A stretch of 64,000 nt of DNA from Salinimonas profundi (GTDB lineage Bacteria; Pseudomonadota; Gammaproteobacteria; Enterobacterales; Alteromonadaceae). Shown piece after piece: positions 35,177 through 44,619 of the stretch. Location of the stretch: assembly GCF_014750655.1 (NCBI RefSeq), contig NZ_JABBXD010000001.1:295102-359101 (forward strand), read 5' to 3'. A program made the position numbers and the translations under genes. Within the stretch, counting starts at the first letter, position 1, and each line of letters starts with the position of its first letter. Under the pieces are notes generated by a model. It made no database searches, was not told the DNA's origin, and saw nothing but the letters and a program-made list of their open reading frames with translations.

Positions 35177-37080
35177 TTTTTCTCGTCTGGTAACGGAAGC
35201 CAGCGCTCAAAAGCTGGCTCTCCAGTTACGCGTAACCCTTTAAGTGTCTGGTTTTTAACATGTTCTTTGCTGGTAGATACTGCCACCGTATCACGCCAGC
35301 TGGCTAACGCCGGCAGCATCACAGGGGCAGACATTTGTGTTTGTATCTGGCCTGCATTAATGGCGGGAAGGACCTGGTCGACAACAAAAGCAGCACGGGG
35401 CTGAATAAACGGTTCATTGACGCGGTTGCGTTGTGCCCAGGTGATGAGCAGTTCACCATTTTTAATGGTTTCTTCGGTAAAGATACCCACATCAGCCTCT
35501 GCATTCATACGATACAGCATCATAAAGCGCTCGAATAAGGTCGCGAAATCTTCCCGGTAGGTATAAAAACCATACATGGATACAGCGTTGTCCTGCTCAA
35601 ACCAGGTTGCAATATCCTGCGCCGTGTAGTCTCGCTGTGTCTGGGTACTTTGTGCGCCGCCATAACTGACCTGGGCCAGTGCCAACAAGCGATCTGATAT
35701 GAGCGGGTAGTCACGGGCCAGGGTATCTGAAATCATCGCATGATTGTTAGCATAACGAAGCGGAGAATCACTCCCACGCAACGTCGCCCAGCGAGTTGCA
35801 GGAAACACATCATTAGCATGGGCCAGCTCATGATAAAGCAGCCAGGTCAAAGAGGCTTCAAGCTGTTGCTCACTGCGTGTGGCCCGGTTCGCGCGGGACA
35901 AACCAGGTTGCGGGTAATAATACTCGCCGTCTTTTACATATCGCCAGCTGGTACGATACGCCAGTTCATCATCGAACCCGCTGCGATAGTCAGGCTCAGT
36001 ATTGAGTGTGTCCCTTTGAGCGGACGTTAACCATATATTGCTGGCATCCAGGTATATGGCACCGGTAGCACTCCAGTAAAACGAAGGGCGAATATCGTAA
36101 CTGATCACCACTGCCGTGGTGGCGCGCAACAGGTTAATGATATCCGGTCCGGCTTGGGATGAATTGAGAAATTGTTCGAATGCTTCGCCCATCCAGTCAT
36201 GAGAAACCAGAACTCTGTCCATAATATCTGAGGTGGAGGGCGTATCTGTTTGCTGGCCTAATAGCGGCAGTCTGGCAAATTCACATGATCGGGCAATGGT
36301 GGCGGTATAAATACACTCTTCCAACGCCTGCTTCCACGGACTTTGGGGATTATAGGCGTGAATAAGTGATGTGGGATAAAGATCGCTGCCCGGGAAAAAG
36401 GCATCGCTATCCACCGGCGTATCATTAACCACTACCCACACCGTATCGATACCAGAAGTGCCATCGTCATAGCTAACCTCGGCATCAAATGCCAGTAACG
36501 TATCCCGGGTTACTGCAGGGGCCTGAAAAAATACATCATTATGAATAGAGTGGCCCTGACTGTATTTAAGATCAACCTCGGGTCCGGAGGTTTGCTGCCA
36601 GGTGATACTGTCGACGGTTTTATCTGGCAAGGTATCGACACGTAATGATACTTTACCCAATTCAACTGCCTCATGGGTTAACCGAGCCACAGCTGAGGGT
36701 GCAGGCCCTTGCGAGACGGCTATTTCGCCACTGGTCGATAGCGCCTTGCCCTGTGCGCTTAACGCATCAAGCTGCCAGGTGATAACACCGGCATCTTGTG
36801 CGGTGAACCCGATTGCCTGACTGTGTGGAGCAAGCGGTTGGTCGGCGCCTGAAATCGTCCAGGTAACCTGTGCTAACGCGCTGCCATCACTGGCAATGGC
36901 AGCAAGCCCCACGCTGTCGCCAGCATCAACCACACGGTCACCGGTCACAGTCAGGGTAACAGGTGTTGTCGTCGGCGAGCCTGAGCCCTTGTTCTCACCG
37001 GATGGCGTGTCGCCACCGCCGCCGCATGCGCTGAGAAAAAATGCTGTTGTAAGAATTGACCATCTCATCTGACTGCTCAC
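35173..37080 (-). CDS. Lipoprotein with Ig-like repeats and HExxH metalloprotease-like motif
   Basis: A 635-residue lipoprotein: lipobox LSAC with Cys19, then a Gly/Ser/Thr-rich linker, two beta-sandwich (Ig/PKD-like) stretches (about 40-125 and 128-220), and a C-terminal globular domain. That domain contains LLYHELAHANDVF with His417-Glu418-x2-His421, a gluzincin-style zinc site; a third ligand is not obvious. It is probably exposed at the outer membrane. It is one base from the DUF2069 stop codon and is thus the last gene of the arsC-wrbA-DUF2069 operon. I do not recognise the family; catalytic activity is an inference from the motif. Confidence 0.72.
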   Translation of the reverse strand: MSSQMRWSILTTAFFLSACGGGGDTPSGENKGSGSPTTTPVTLTVTGDRVVDAGDSVGLAAIASDGSALAQVTWTISGADQPLAPHSQAIGFTAQDAGVITWQLDALSAQGKALSTSGEIAVSQGPAPSAVARLTHEAVELGKVSLRVDTLPDKTVDSITWQQTSGPEVDLKYSQGHSIHNDVFFQAPAVTRDTLLAFDAEVSYDDGTSGIDTVWVVVNDTPVDSDAFFPGSDLYPTSLIHAYNPQSPWKQALEECIYTATIARSCEFARLPLLGQQTDTPSTSDIMDRVLVSHDWMGEAFEQFLNSSQAGPDIINLLRATTAVVISYDIRPSFYWSATGAIYLDASNIWLTSAQRDTLNTEPDYRSGFDDELAYRTSWRYVKDGEYYYPQPGLSRANRATRSEQQLEASLTWLLYHELAHANDVFPATRWATLRGSDSPLRYANNHAMISDTLARDYPLISDRLLALAQVSYGGAQSTQTQRDYTAQDIATWFEQDNAVSMYGFYTYREDFATLFERFMMLYRMNAEADVGIFTEETIKNGELLITWAQRNRVNEPFIQPRAAFVVDQVLPAINAGQIQTQMSAPVMLPALASWRDTVAVSTSKEHVKNQTLKGLRVTGEPAFERWLPLPDEKN

Positions 37081-37081
37081 T

Positions 37082-37501
37082 TTACTGCTTCTCGAACCGG
37101 GATTTTTCTTTTTTCATTTCCTGTTTGAGCTTAGGCAGAGACAGACCCAGTTCTCTGCCTCTGAATCGGGCAAACATACTGCATCCGATAAACATAACGC
37201 TGCTCAGAGCAATTTCGACACAGGCAAACCATCGCTCTGAGGGAACGGCGTACGCTACGGTAATACCGTGAATAATATAGAACAAGGTGATGAAGTTTGC
37301 CCACGCATGCGTATAGGGCTTACCCTTGAAAATGCCATGCATAGGTAATAACAACGGCACTACGTACAGCAAAAAAATAAATAACGCAGAATACGGCTGC
37401 GTATCGGTAAGCGCGGTGTGCCAGAGTATTACCCATACCAGCAGTAGCAAATAGCTGACCAGCGCAATATTGCGGTACAGACGCGTCGTGGCGTGCATCA
37501 T
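37082..37501 (-). CDS. DUF2069 membrane protein
   Basis: A 139-residue inner-membrane protein with four hydrophobic helices and a basic Lys/Arg-rich C-terminus. The segment LLLPMHGIFKGKPYTHAWANF is cut by the second loop and is what I recall as characteristic of DUF2069. It overlaps wrbA by four bases. In many gammaproteobacteria such a gene follows wrbA. Function unknown. Confidence 0.85.
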   Translation of the reverse strand: MMHATTRLYRNIALVSYLLLLVWVILWHTALTDTQPYSALFIFLLYVVPLLLPMHGIFKGKPYTHAWANFITLFYIIHGITVAYAVPSERWFACVEIALSSVMFIGCSMFARFRGRELGLSLPKLKQEMKKEKSRFEKQ

Positions 37502-38091
37502 TTAGCGTTTTCCAGCTTAAGCGTCAGTGCTGCCAAACGTTCACCCTGGGCTATTGCCAGTTGTTTTTCATGTTCACTGAGACCGTTATTAGCCAGGCCA
37601 CTAACGTGGCTGACGCCGTAAGGGGTACCGCCTGTCTGCGTGTCATGCAATGCTGATTCGCTGTAAGGAACGCCACAAAATACCATACCGTGATGGATAA
37701 GCGGGATCGCCATTGTTAACAGCGTTGTTTCCTGGCCGCCATGCATACTGGCGCTTGAGGTAAATACTGAGCAGGGTTTATCGATTAAAACGCCTTTAAG
37801 CCATTCTTCACTGGTACTATCAAGAAAATGCTTCAGTGGCGCAGCCATATTACCAAAACGGGTAGGGCTTCCCATTGCCAGTGCCGCACATTCATTCAGG
37901 TCAGCTTTTGAAACATAAGGCGGACCATCATCTGGCACATGCTGCACCTCAGCTGATTGATAGTCTCTTAAGGGGGGCACGGTACGGATCCTGGCCTGGC
38001 AAGCTGTTTTTTCAATGCCTTTGGCAATCTGTCGGGCTAGCGCCTCGGTGGTACCATGGCGACTATAATAGAGCACCAGAATGTCAGTCAT
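37498..38091 (-). CDS. wrbA: NAD(P)H:quinone oxidoreductase, WrbA family
   Basis: FMN-dependent two-electron quinone reductase that limits redox cycling. 197 residues; YYSRHGTTEALARQIA binds the FMN phosphate, GSPTRFGNMAAPLK and SSASMHGGQETTLL flank the flavin, and PYG near residue 160 is a usual WrbA feature. The ATG shares a base with the arsC stop codon. The four-gene minus-strand unit arsC-wrbA-DUF2069-lipoprotein is very tightly packed. Confidence 0.92.
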   Translation of the reverse strand: MTDILVLYYSRHGTTEALARQIAKGIEKTACQARIRTVPPLRDYQSAEVQHVPDDGPPYVSKADLNECAALAMGSPTRFGNMAAPLKHFLDSTSEEWLKGVLIDKPCSVFTSSASMHGGQETTLLTMAIPLIHHGMVFCGVPYSESALHDTQTGGTPYGVSHVSGLANNGLSEHEKQLAIAQGERLAALTLKLENAK

Positions 38092-38450
38092 TATACAATG
38101 TCCAGTACAGATTCAGGCGGTCTGCCGATTCTTGCCTGGCTTGCGGTGAAGACAACAGGACGTTCAATCAGTTTGGGATATTGCACCATGGCGGCCAGCC
38201 CCTGTTCTTTACTCACTTCGCCTTTTATGAGGCCGGCTTCTTTAAATTCTGGCTCCTTGACGCGCATCATCTGTTCGATGTCATCAACGGGCAACTTGTC
38301 AAATAAGTCAGACAACGACTGTTTATCTAACGGGGTCTTCAGATACTCAATAACGTCAGGAGTAATTCCTCTGTCCTGAAGTAATTGCAGGGTTTGTCTG
38401 CTTTTGGAGCAGCGAGGGTTGTGCAGGATACTTATTTCAGACATATACAT
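38091..38450 (-). CDS. arsC: ArsC/YfgD-family thioredoxin-fold reductase
   Basis: Glutaredoxin-linked reductase of about 117 residues. NPRCSKSRQTLQLL holds the single catalytic Cys, and GRPPESVLDI is the conserved C-terminal Arg loop. In E. coli the homologue yfgD sits beside hda and bepA, as here, and a true arsenate role is not established for that subgroup. ATG 38444, the third codon of the longest frame, has GGAA upstream and may be the real start. First gene of the four-gene operon; divergent from a TlpA gene. Confidence 0.9.
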   Translation of the reverse strand: MYMSEISILHNPRCSKSRQTLQLLQDRGITPDVIEYLKTPLDKQSLSDLFDKLPVDDIEQMMRVKEPEFKEAGLIKGEVSKEQGLAAMVQYPKLIERPVVFTASQARIGRPPESVLDIV

Positions 38451-38528
38451 TCCGTATTGTTTTTGTACAGCGATAGAGGCAAGCTATGTGCAAGCAATAC
38501 ACAGTCACTGATTTTGAAAAGTAAGTAT

Positions 38529-39050
38529 ATGACTATGCAAGGCAAAAAGAAAAACTTCAAGTTCACCGGAATAGGCAAAAAGTTACTTTTCTTTACAGTG
38601 GGACTGATTGCCCTGACGGGCGGCGTTCTCATGAGTAGTAAACCTGAGCCGGATTTTACCACGTTATCCGGAAATGACGTTAAATGGCAGGCTTTAAATG
38701 GGCAATGGGTGGTACTAAATTACTTTGCGCCCTGGTGTGCGCCCTGTCTAAAGGAAATGCCTCAACTGAATCAGTTTGCCCGTGCATTACCGCCAAACAC
38801 CAGGTTATTTGTCATCAACTACGATCCGGCAGACAGTCATAAAACCGCTTTGCTTAAACAACAATACAATATTGAAGCAGAGATGATTGTCTCGCTTCCG
38901 GCACCGCGCATGCCCATGCCGCCGCCGCCTGCCTTACCCGCTACATATATCATTAACCCGCAGGGTCAGGTAGCAAAACAACTTCGGGGCGAGGTGAGTG
39001 AAGATGCGCTGCGCCAGGCACTGGCACAGCTTAAATCACAAGCGCTTTAG
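38529..39050 (+). CDS. TlpA-like membrane-anchored thioredoxin
   Basis: A 173-residue protein: basic N-terminus, one membrane helix (about 19-35), and a periplasmic thioredoxin domain with NYFAPWCAPCLKEMPQL (Cys70, Cys73) as in TlpA/ResA/DsbE. A Pro/Met-rich insert (PAPRMPMPPPPALPATYI) precedes the cis-proline strand. It probably reduces disulfides in the envelope. The frame is open to 38385, inside the divergent arsC, so ATG 38529 (or 38535) is chosen. Its 3' end overlaps the converging bepA end by 15 bases. Confidence 0.85.
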   Translation: MTMQGKKKNFKFTGIGKKLLFFTVGLIALTGGVLMSSKPEPDFTTLSGNDVKWQALNGQWVVLNYFAPWCAPCLKEMPQLNQFARALPPNTRLFVINYDPADSHKTALLKQQYNIEAEMIVSLPAPRMPMPPPPALPATYIINPQGQVAKQLRGEVSEDALRQALAQLKSQAL

Positions 39051-40499
39051 CCGTTCCTCATCGTCACGAAGCTGTTGGATACGCGCGCGGATTTTTTGTT
39101 TTTCCAAATGACTGTCGCCAGTGTAATTATAGGCAAACTGCAGCTCATCGATGGCTCGCTGGTATGCGCCGTTGAGGGCGTATATCTCCGCTTTACTCTG
39201 ATGCATATCCTTACGATCACGGGCGCGTTTATAAGCTTCGGTAAGAAGCTGATAGGCCACCTCGTAATCTTCTTTAACCATCAGGAAGTCTTTTAGAATC
39301 AGAATAGCCTGCTGATACTGGCCGCTCTCAATTAACGCATTTGCCTGGTTAAGCGCGAGCACCTGATTGCGAGGCGTCCGACTCAGATGAGGCGCCAGTC
39401 GCTGGATCGCCTCCTCATATTTTTCTTCAGCCAGAGAAATATCGGTGGCCGCATCCAGATAAAACAAATTTTCGTGATGCTTTTCAAGCAACGATTCTAT
39501 GATAGGCCGAGCCAATTGCGGTTTATTGTTTCGCAGGTACGCCAGCGCCAGTCCATACTGCGCGGCTTCAGCCATCGGAAAATCTTTTTTCTCAACAGCC
39601 GCCTGAAAATATTCCAGACTGAACTTCTCATCAAAGGTATAGCGCGCCATTACCCGTGCACGGGCAAGATGAAATGCCAGATTTTTGGGCAGATTGACGC
39701 GCTCATAATTAGCGGCCCGTGCGCGGGCATCCGCGATCCTTGATTCAGTCAGCGGGTGCGATAAAAGCCGCGCAGGGGGCCGGGAAACTAAGCGATACTG
39801 TTCATTCAGTGTTGAGAAAAAGCCTGCCGCAGCGTTAGGATCAAAACCTGCGCGGGCTAACATGGTAATACCGATCCGGTCGGCTTCTTCTTCGTTTGAA
39901 CGGGTATAGTCAATCGCCATTTGTGCCGATGCGGCCTGTGAGCTTGCCAGCGCAGCCATACCTGCTTCAGGGCTGGCAAGTGCCAGTAACAGGCCACCCA
40001 CCATAGATGCCAGCGCTAGTGGCGCGGACCGCTGCTGTGCCTGCATTTTTCTGGCGAGGTGACGTTGCGTTACGTGGGCGACTTCGTGCGCAAGCACGGA
40101 TGCCAGCTCACTTTCAGTCTTGGCATTGTGAATAAGGCCGGAGTGCACCCCGATGTGCCCGCCGAAAAAGGCAAAAGCATTGATTGCACCGTTGTTAACC
40201 CAGAAAAAACGGAAGGGGAACTTGGCATTATCTGCATGAATCACCAGGCGGTTGCCCAGATCCTGAAGATATTCGTCCAGCACCGGATCCATGATGAGCG
40301 GAGCCTGACCACGGATTTGGCGCATCATGACATCGCCGAGAATCTCTTCTTTATCCAATGACAGGGCATTAGACGCGACAACGCCAATTTCCGGTAAAGC
40401 ATTTTTGTTTTTATAGCTTGCATCCTGCGCCACCACAGACAGACTGCACGTTAATAATAACAAGCCTGCCGTAATGCTTTTTTTCACTAATGATCTCAT
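39036..40499 (-). CDS. bepA: Periplasmic M48 metalloprotease/chaperone BepA
   Basis: Quality-control protease for LptD and the BAM complex. 487 residues: signal peptide (1-24), M48 domain with the zinc motif VLAHEVAHVTQRHL (His138, Glu139, His142) and SNEEEADRIG bearing the third ligand Glu, then a C-terminal TPR domain (from about residue 265) that contacts BAM. The length equals E. coli BepA (487). It is divergent from perM, as the neighbouring genes are in E. coli. Confidence 0.96.
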   Translation of the reverse strand: MRSLVKKSITAGLLLLTCSLSVVAQDASYKNKNALPEIGVVASNALSLDKEEILGDVMMRQIRGQAPLIMDPVLDEYLQDLGNRLVIHADNAKFPFRFFWVNNGAINAFAFFGGHIGVHSGLIHNAKTESELASVLAHEVAHVTQRHLARKMQAQQRSAPLALASMVGGLLLALASPEAGMAALASSQAASAQMAIDYTRSNEEEADRIGITMLARAGFDPNAAAGFFSTLNEQYRLVSRPPARLLSHPLTESRIADARARAANYERVNLPKNLAFHLARARVMARYTFDEKFSLEYFQAAVEKKDFPMAEAAQYGLALAYLRNNKPQLARPIIESLLEKHHENLFYLDAATDISLAEEKYEEAIQRLAPHLSRTPRNQVLALNQANALIESGQYQQAILILKDFLMVKEDYEVAYQLLTEAYKRARDRKDMHQSKAEIYALNGAYQRAIDELQFAYNYTGDSHLEKQKIRARIQQLRDDEERLKRL

Positions 40500-40759
40500 T
40501 ACGCCCTTTACAGTGAGTACCGCCTAAGTGATTATCAGCTTAGAGCAGTGATATATCCATAGAGTTTCATTTTTCTTGCGTTTTATCATTTTGCCGCAGC
40601 ATTACCCGATTTGCCACCGCAAACCCACACGACATCAAATTAATTGACACTAAACAGTTGTCGGTCCTGAATTTTCTGCCACCGCTATATTGCCAGTTGC
40701 TCTGATTTACGGCATAACCTATGATGCGTGCTTTAGTCGTTCATACCCGAGTTTTTTAC

Positions 40760-41836
40760 ATGAGTTTGATAAGCGTCTTCGGACGTTGGTACCGCCGTAA
40801 ATTTTCTGATCCGGATGCAGCCATGCTGCTGATTCTGATAATCCTGACCACCGCAGCCTTATTGCTGTGGGGCGAGCTTATCATGCCTGTGTTGATAGCT
40901 GCAGTTATCGCTTATTTGCTCGACTGGCCGGTCAGTCGGATGGTCAGATTCGGGTTGGGGCGAACCATATCCTGCGTACTGGTGCTTATGGGATTTGTCA
41001 TTATCAGCATCCTACTGCTGGTGGGGCTGATGCCGGTAATTTCACGGCAAAGCATCAATCTCATTCAGGAAACCCCGCTGATCTGGCAAAAAGCGCAGGA
41101 CTGGATTCTCACCTTGCCCGAAAAATACCCTGATTATGTGCAGGTTTATCAGATTCATCAGATGATGGAAGGGTTGAACGATAAGCTGGTAGAGGTGGGT
41201 GAACAACTTATCTCCGCGTCAGTCAGCTCATTGGGCGATGTGGCTGCATTGTTGGTGTATCTGATCCTCGTCCCGCTAATGGTGTTTTTTATGCTCAAGG
41301 ACAAGATGTTTTTTGTCCATAGTATCTCCTCTGTACTTCCCCGTGAAAGGCGTCTGATTACGCAGGTCGGTCAGGAAATGAACACACAGATAGCCAACTA
41401 CATTCGCGGCAAAGTTATTGAAATTGTTATCGTCGGCGCTGTGTCCTGTATTACCTTTGTGCTGATGGACTTGCGTTATGCCATGTTACTGGGCGTGCTG
41501 GTGGGGCTTTCGGTGCTGATACCATATATCGGCGCAGCCGTGGTAACCATTCCGGTTGCCGTGGTCGCCATGTTTCAGTGGGGGATTACGCCTGACTTCT
41601 GGTATCTGATGATCGCCTACAGCATTATTCAGGCGCTTGATGGAAACTTACTGGTGCCGTTATTGTTTTCTGAAGCGGTCAGCCTGCACCCACTCTACAT
41701 TATTGTCGCAGTGCTCTTTTTCGGTGGGCTATGGGGCTTCTGGGGCGTGTTTTTTGCCATTCCGCTGGCGACACTCGTCAAAGCCTTAATTACTGCGTGG
41801 AGCAGCAATCCTCCGGCGCAACATCATCCTGCCTGA
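40760..41836 (+). CDS. perM: PerM, AI-2E-family transporter/permease
   Basis: A 358-residue inner-membrane protein with about seven to eight helices of the AI-2E exporter family; E. coli PerM is 353 residues. The N-terminus MSLISVFGRWYRRKFSDPDA matches the start of E. coli PerM in form, so ATG 40760 is preferred over ATG 40721. Other signatures are LIPYIGAAVVTIPV and the end GGLWGFWGVFFAIPLATLVKA. The substrate is not established. It is separated from divergent bepA by 260 bases. Confidence 0.92.
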   Translation: MSLISVFGRWYRRKFSDPDAAMLLILIILTTAALLLWGELIMPVLIAAVIAYLLDWPVSRMVRFGLGRTISCVLVLMGFVIISILLLVGLMPVISRQSINLIQETPLIWQKAQDWILTLPEKYPDYVQVYQIHQMMEGLNDKLVEVGEQLISASVSSLGDVAALLVYLILVPLMVFFMLKDKMFFVHSISSVLPRERRLITQVGQEMNTQIANYIRGKVIEIVIVGAVSCITFVLMDLRYAMLLGVLVGLSVLIPYIGAAVVTIPVAVVAMFQWGITPDFWYLMIAYSIIQALDGNLLVPLLFSEAVSLHPLYIIVAVLFFGGLWGFWGVFFAIPLATLVKALITAWSSNPPAQHHPA

Positions 41837-41843
41837 CCTGTTT

Positions 41844-41877
41844 GCTTAATGACTCATCCTTGGGAGGGTCATTAAGC
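41844..41877 (+). terminator. Hairpin after perM
   Basis: GCTTAATGAC, 14-base loop, GTCATTAAGC; perfect ten-base arms starting seven bases after the perM stop. There is no T-run, so termination is uncertain. Confidence 0.45.
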
Positions 41878-41929
41878 AACATGCCAACTCGTCTTCTCAG
41901 TAAATCTATCTTTATGTTTCGTCAGTATA

Positions 41930-41950
41930 AACCTTGATTTAATCAAGGTT
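41930..41950. promoter_or_regulatory. Perfect palindrome before the molybdenum hydroxylase operon
   Basis: Arms AACCTTGATT and AATCAAGGTT around one central T, 47 bases before the GTG of the operon. It could be an operator for a dimeric regulator. As RNA it could also form a small hairpin followed by ATTCCCTTTTT, i.e. a second terminator of perM. Confidence 0.5.
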
Positions 41951-41997
41951 ATTCCCTTTTTCTGATGTATTGGGGCATGCCAGATAAGGAGAATTCC

Positions 41998-42462
41998 GTG
42001 ATCGCATTTACGCTCAATAACCAGACCATTCAGTTTGATGGCGACCCCAAAACCCCATTGTTATGGGTAATCAGAGACCGCGCCGGACTTACCGGTACAA
42101 AATATGGCTGCGGAATCTCGCAATGTGGTGCGTGTACCGTGCATGTTAACGGCATGACCAAACGAAGCTGTGTCACACCCGTATCAACGATTGCAGATCA
42201 GCGTGTCACAACCATCGAGGGCGTTGATGGTAAAGAAGCTAACGCAATTCACACCGCCTGGATAGAGACAGACGTCCCGCAATGTGGCTACTGCCAGTCC
42301 GGTCAGGTCATGTCTGCGGTTGCATTGCTTAAGCAAAAGCCAAATCCCACAGATGAAGATATTGATGGCGCGATGGCGGGGAATATATGCCGTTGTGCCA
42401 CCTATCAGCGTATTCGTCAGGCTATTCATACTGCGGCACAGCAGATGGAGGAAAGCGAATGA
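41998..42462 (+). CDS. iorA: (2Fe-2S) subunit of an isoquinoline 1-oxidoreductase-type molybdenum hydroxylase
   Basis: Electron-transfer subunit with two [2Fe-2S] clusters. Start GTG 41998 has a perfect AAGGAG six bases before it; 154 residues. Plant-ferredoxin-type cluster: Cys38, Cys43, Cys46 (CGISQCGAC) and Cys58. Second helical cluster: Cys96, Cys99 (CGYC) and Cys131, Cys133 (CRC). It passes electrons from the molybdenum site in the next subunit. It overlaps that gene by four bases. The name follows the closest well-known enzyme; the substrate is not known. Confidence 0.88.
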   Translation: MIAFTLNNQTIQFDGDPKTPLLWVIRDRAGLTGTKYGCGISQCGACTVHVNGMTKRSCVTPVSTIADQRVTTIEGVDGKEANAIHTAWIETDVPQCGYCQSGQVMSAVALLKQKPNPTDEDIDGAMAGNICRCATYQRIRQAIHTAAQQMEESE

Positions 42463-44609
42463 ATTCGGTCGAAAATCAATCCAGAAGGCATTTTCTGGCT
42501 GGCAGCAGCCTGGTTATCGGGTTTGCGCTGGCTCCCAAAGCGATGGCATTAAGCGGCAAAACCTCGCTGGCCCAGGGGGCTAAGACTGATCAGAAACAAT
42601 TGAATGCTTTTGTGATCGTGTCACCGGATAACACTGTTACCGTTTTATCAAAACACCTGGAGATGGGACAGGGGCCGTATACCGGGCTGACCCAGCTGGT
42701 GGCTGAAGAACTGGATGCCGATTGGTCTCAGATGCGCGCCACGGCGTCGCCTGCAGATGATACAATTTACGCCAACAATGTCTTTGGTATGCAAGGTACG
42801 GGTGGTTCTACGGCTATTGCCAATTCGTACGAGCAGTTTCGTCGCGCCGGTGCCACTGCAAAGGCGATGTTAGTTGCTGCTGCCGCTGCGCGGTGGCAGG
42901 TGCCCACCAATAGTCTGAAAGTCGTTGGTGGTATTGTCAGTGATCCTGCCTCCAATCGTCAGGCAACTTATGGTGAGTTAGCAGAAGATGCGGCGATGCT
43001 CACGCCGCCGACAGATGTCAAACTTAAGGATCCCGCTGACTTTACTATCATTGGCGCGAAAAAAACGCGCCTGGATACGCCGGACAAAACCGATGGAAAA
43101 GCGCTTTTTACCCTCGACCATTATCCTGACAATGTATTGGTGGCCGTGGTCGCACGGGCACCCTACTTCAACGCCAGCGTAAAACGGGTGGATGATAAAA
43201 AGGCCAGAAAAATTAAGGGCGTTGTGGATATTAAGCCCGTTTCCCAGGGTGTAGCTGTATTTGCAGAAGATACGTGGAGTGCTTTGCAGGCAAAAGCGAC
43301 GTTGGATATTGAGTGGGACACCAGTAACGCAGAGCAGCGCTCTTCTGATGAAATCATTGCAGATTACCGTGAGCAGATGAAAAAAACGGGTTTTGAGGCT
43401 ACTAAACGTGGCGATGTCGCCGGATTAGCTGCCCGGGATGATCTGGAGGTTATCGAGGCTGAATTTATATTTCCTTATCTTGCTCACGCGCCGATGGAAA
43501 CCCTTGATGCTGTGCTGCAAAAAAATGAAGATGGCAGTATTACCTGCTTTAATGGTGCCCAGTTTCCCGGTCAGGACAAACAGGCAATCTCCGAAATTAC
43601 AGGTGTTCCTGCTGAAAATGTTCACATGGAAATACAGCTGGCCGGTGGCAGTTTTGGTCGCCGGGCACAGTTCGGTTCGCCCTATATGAGAGAGGCGGCA
43701 GAAGTATTTAAAGCGTCGGGGATGCAGCGACCGGTCAAGCACCTGCATACCCGTGAAGACGACATTCAAGGGGGCTTTTATCGCCCGTTGTTCATTCATA
43801 AAATCAAAGGGTATCTCGATAGTAATGGGGAAATCGTCGGGTGGGATCAGGTGATCGCCGGCCAGCCGTTGATGAAAAAGGATGAACTGGATGAGACCAG
43901 TGTGGAAGGCGCATCAGACCTGCCATACAAAATCGAAAACCTGAATGTTTTTTCTCATAACACGACCGCCAAAGTGCCTGTACTGTGGTGGCGCTCGGTT
44001 GGTCATACCCATACCGGCTTTGTGGTAGAAGCCTTTTTGGATGAGTTGTTACAAAAAGCGGGTAAAGATCCCATTGACGGACGACTAGCACTGCTGCCAA
44101 AAGAAAGTCGCGAGGCGGGTGTATTGAAGGCTGTTGCGAAACTGATAAAAGATAAGCCGCTTGCACAGGGACGACAACGTGGTATCGCTGTGCATAAAAG
44201 CTTTAGTACCTATGTTGCCGAGGTGGCAGATGTGTCTGTGGGTGAGGATGGTTGCCCGCGTGTACACAATGTCTATGTCGCAGTAGATTGTGGCGTTGCG
44301 GTCAATCCGGACACAATCCGGGCACAAATGGAGGGCGGCGTAGGATTTGGCCTGGGCGCGATACTGTTTGACGAAATTGAACTGGACGAGGGCGGCAAAG
44401 TAAGACAATCGAATTTCCATGATTACAGAAGCCTTCGGATTAATGAAATGCCGCACGTGGAAGTTGATGTAGTGATGTCCGGTGAATCGCCGACCGGTGT
44501 AGGAGAGCCTGGTGTGCCACCAATTGGACCTGCTGTGGCCAATGCATGGCGCAGGCTGACAGGCAAGCCCGTCAGACGTCTTCCAATCAACCGTTATGAA
44601 AAAGCCTGA
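42459..44609 (+). CDS. iorB: Molybdopterin subunit of an isoquinoline 1-oxidoreductase-type (xanthine dehydrogenase family) enzyme
   Basis: Catalytic subunit, 716 residues, that binds the molybdenum cofactor and hydroxylates an N-heterocycle or aldehyde. It begins with a Tat-type signal, SRRHFLAGS, before a hydrophobic stretch, so the holoenzyme is probably exported folded to the periplasm; the partner subunit would travel with it. Cofactor and active-site segments: LEMGQGPYTGLTQLVAEEL, QLAGGSFGRRAQFG, and near the end GVGEPGVPPIGPAVANA with the catalytic Glu. ATG 42459 follows GGAGG. The longer open frame from 42387 only overlaps iorA. Confidence 0.9.
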   Translation: MNSVENQSRRHFLAGSSLVIGFALAPKAMALSGKTSLAQGAKTDQKQLNAFVIVSPDNTVTVLSKHLEMGQGPYTGLTQLVAEELDADWSQMRATASPADDTIYANNVFGMQGTGGSTAIANSYEQFRRAGATAKAMLVAAAAARWQVPTNSLKVVGGIVSDPASNRQATYGELAEDAAMLTPPTDVKLKDPADFTIIGAKKTRLDTPDKTDGKALFTLDHYPDNVLVAVVARAPYFNASVKRVDDKKARKIKGVVDIKPVSQGVAVFAEDTWSALQAKATLDIEWDTSNAEQRSSDEIIADYREQMKKTGFEATKRGDVAGLAARDDLEVIEAEFIFPYLAHAPMETLDAVLQKNEDGSITCFNGAQFPGQDKQAISEITGVPAENVHMEIQLAGGSFGRRAQFGSPYMREAAEVFKASGMQRPVKHLHTREDDIQGGFYRPLFIHKIKGYLDSNGEIVGWDQVIAGQPLMKKDELDETSVEGASDLPYKIENLNVFSHNTTAKVPVLWWRSVGHTHTGFVVEAFLDELLQKAGKDPIDGRLALLPKESREAGVLKAVAKLIKDKPLAQGRQRGIAVHKSFSTYVAEVADVSVGEDGCPRVHNVYVAVDCGVAVNPDTIRAQMEGGVGFGLGAILFDEIELDEGGKVRQSNFHDYRSLRINEMPHVEVDVVMSGESPTGVGEPGVPPIGPAVANAWRRLTGKPVRRLPINRYEKA

Positions 44610-44619
44610 GGGGATTAGC

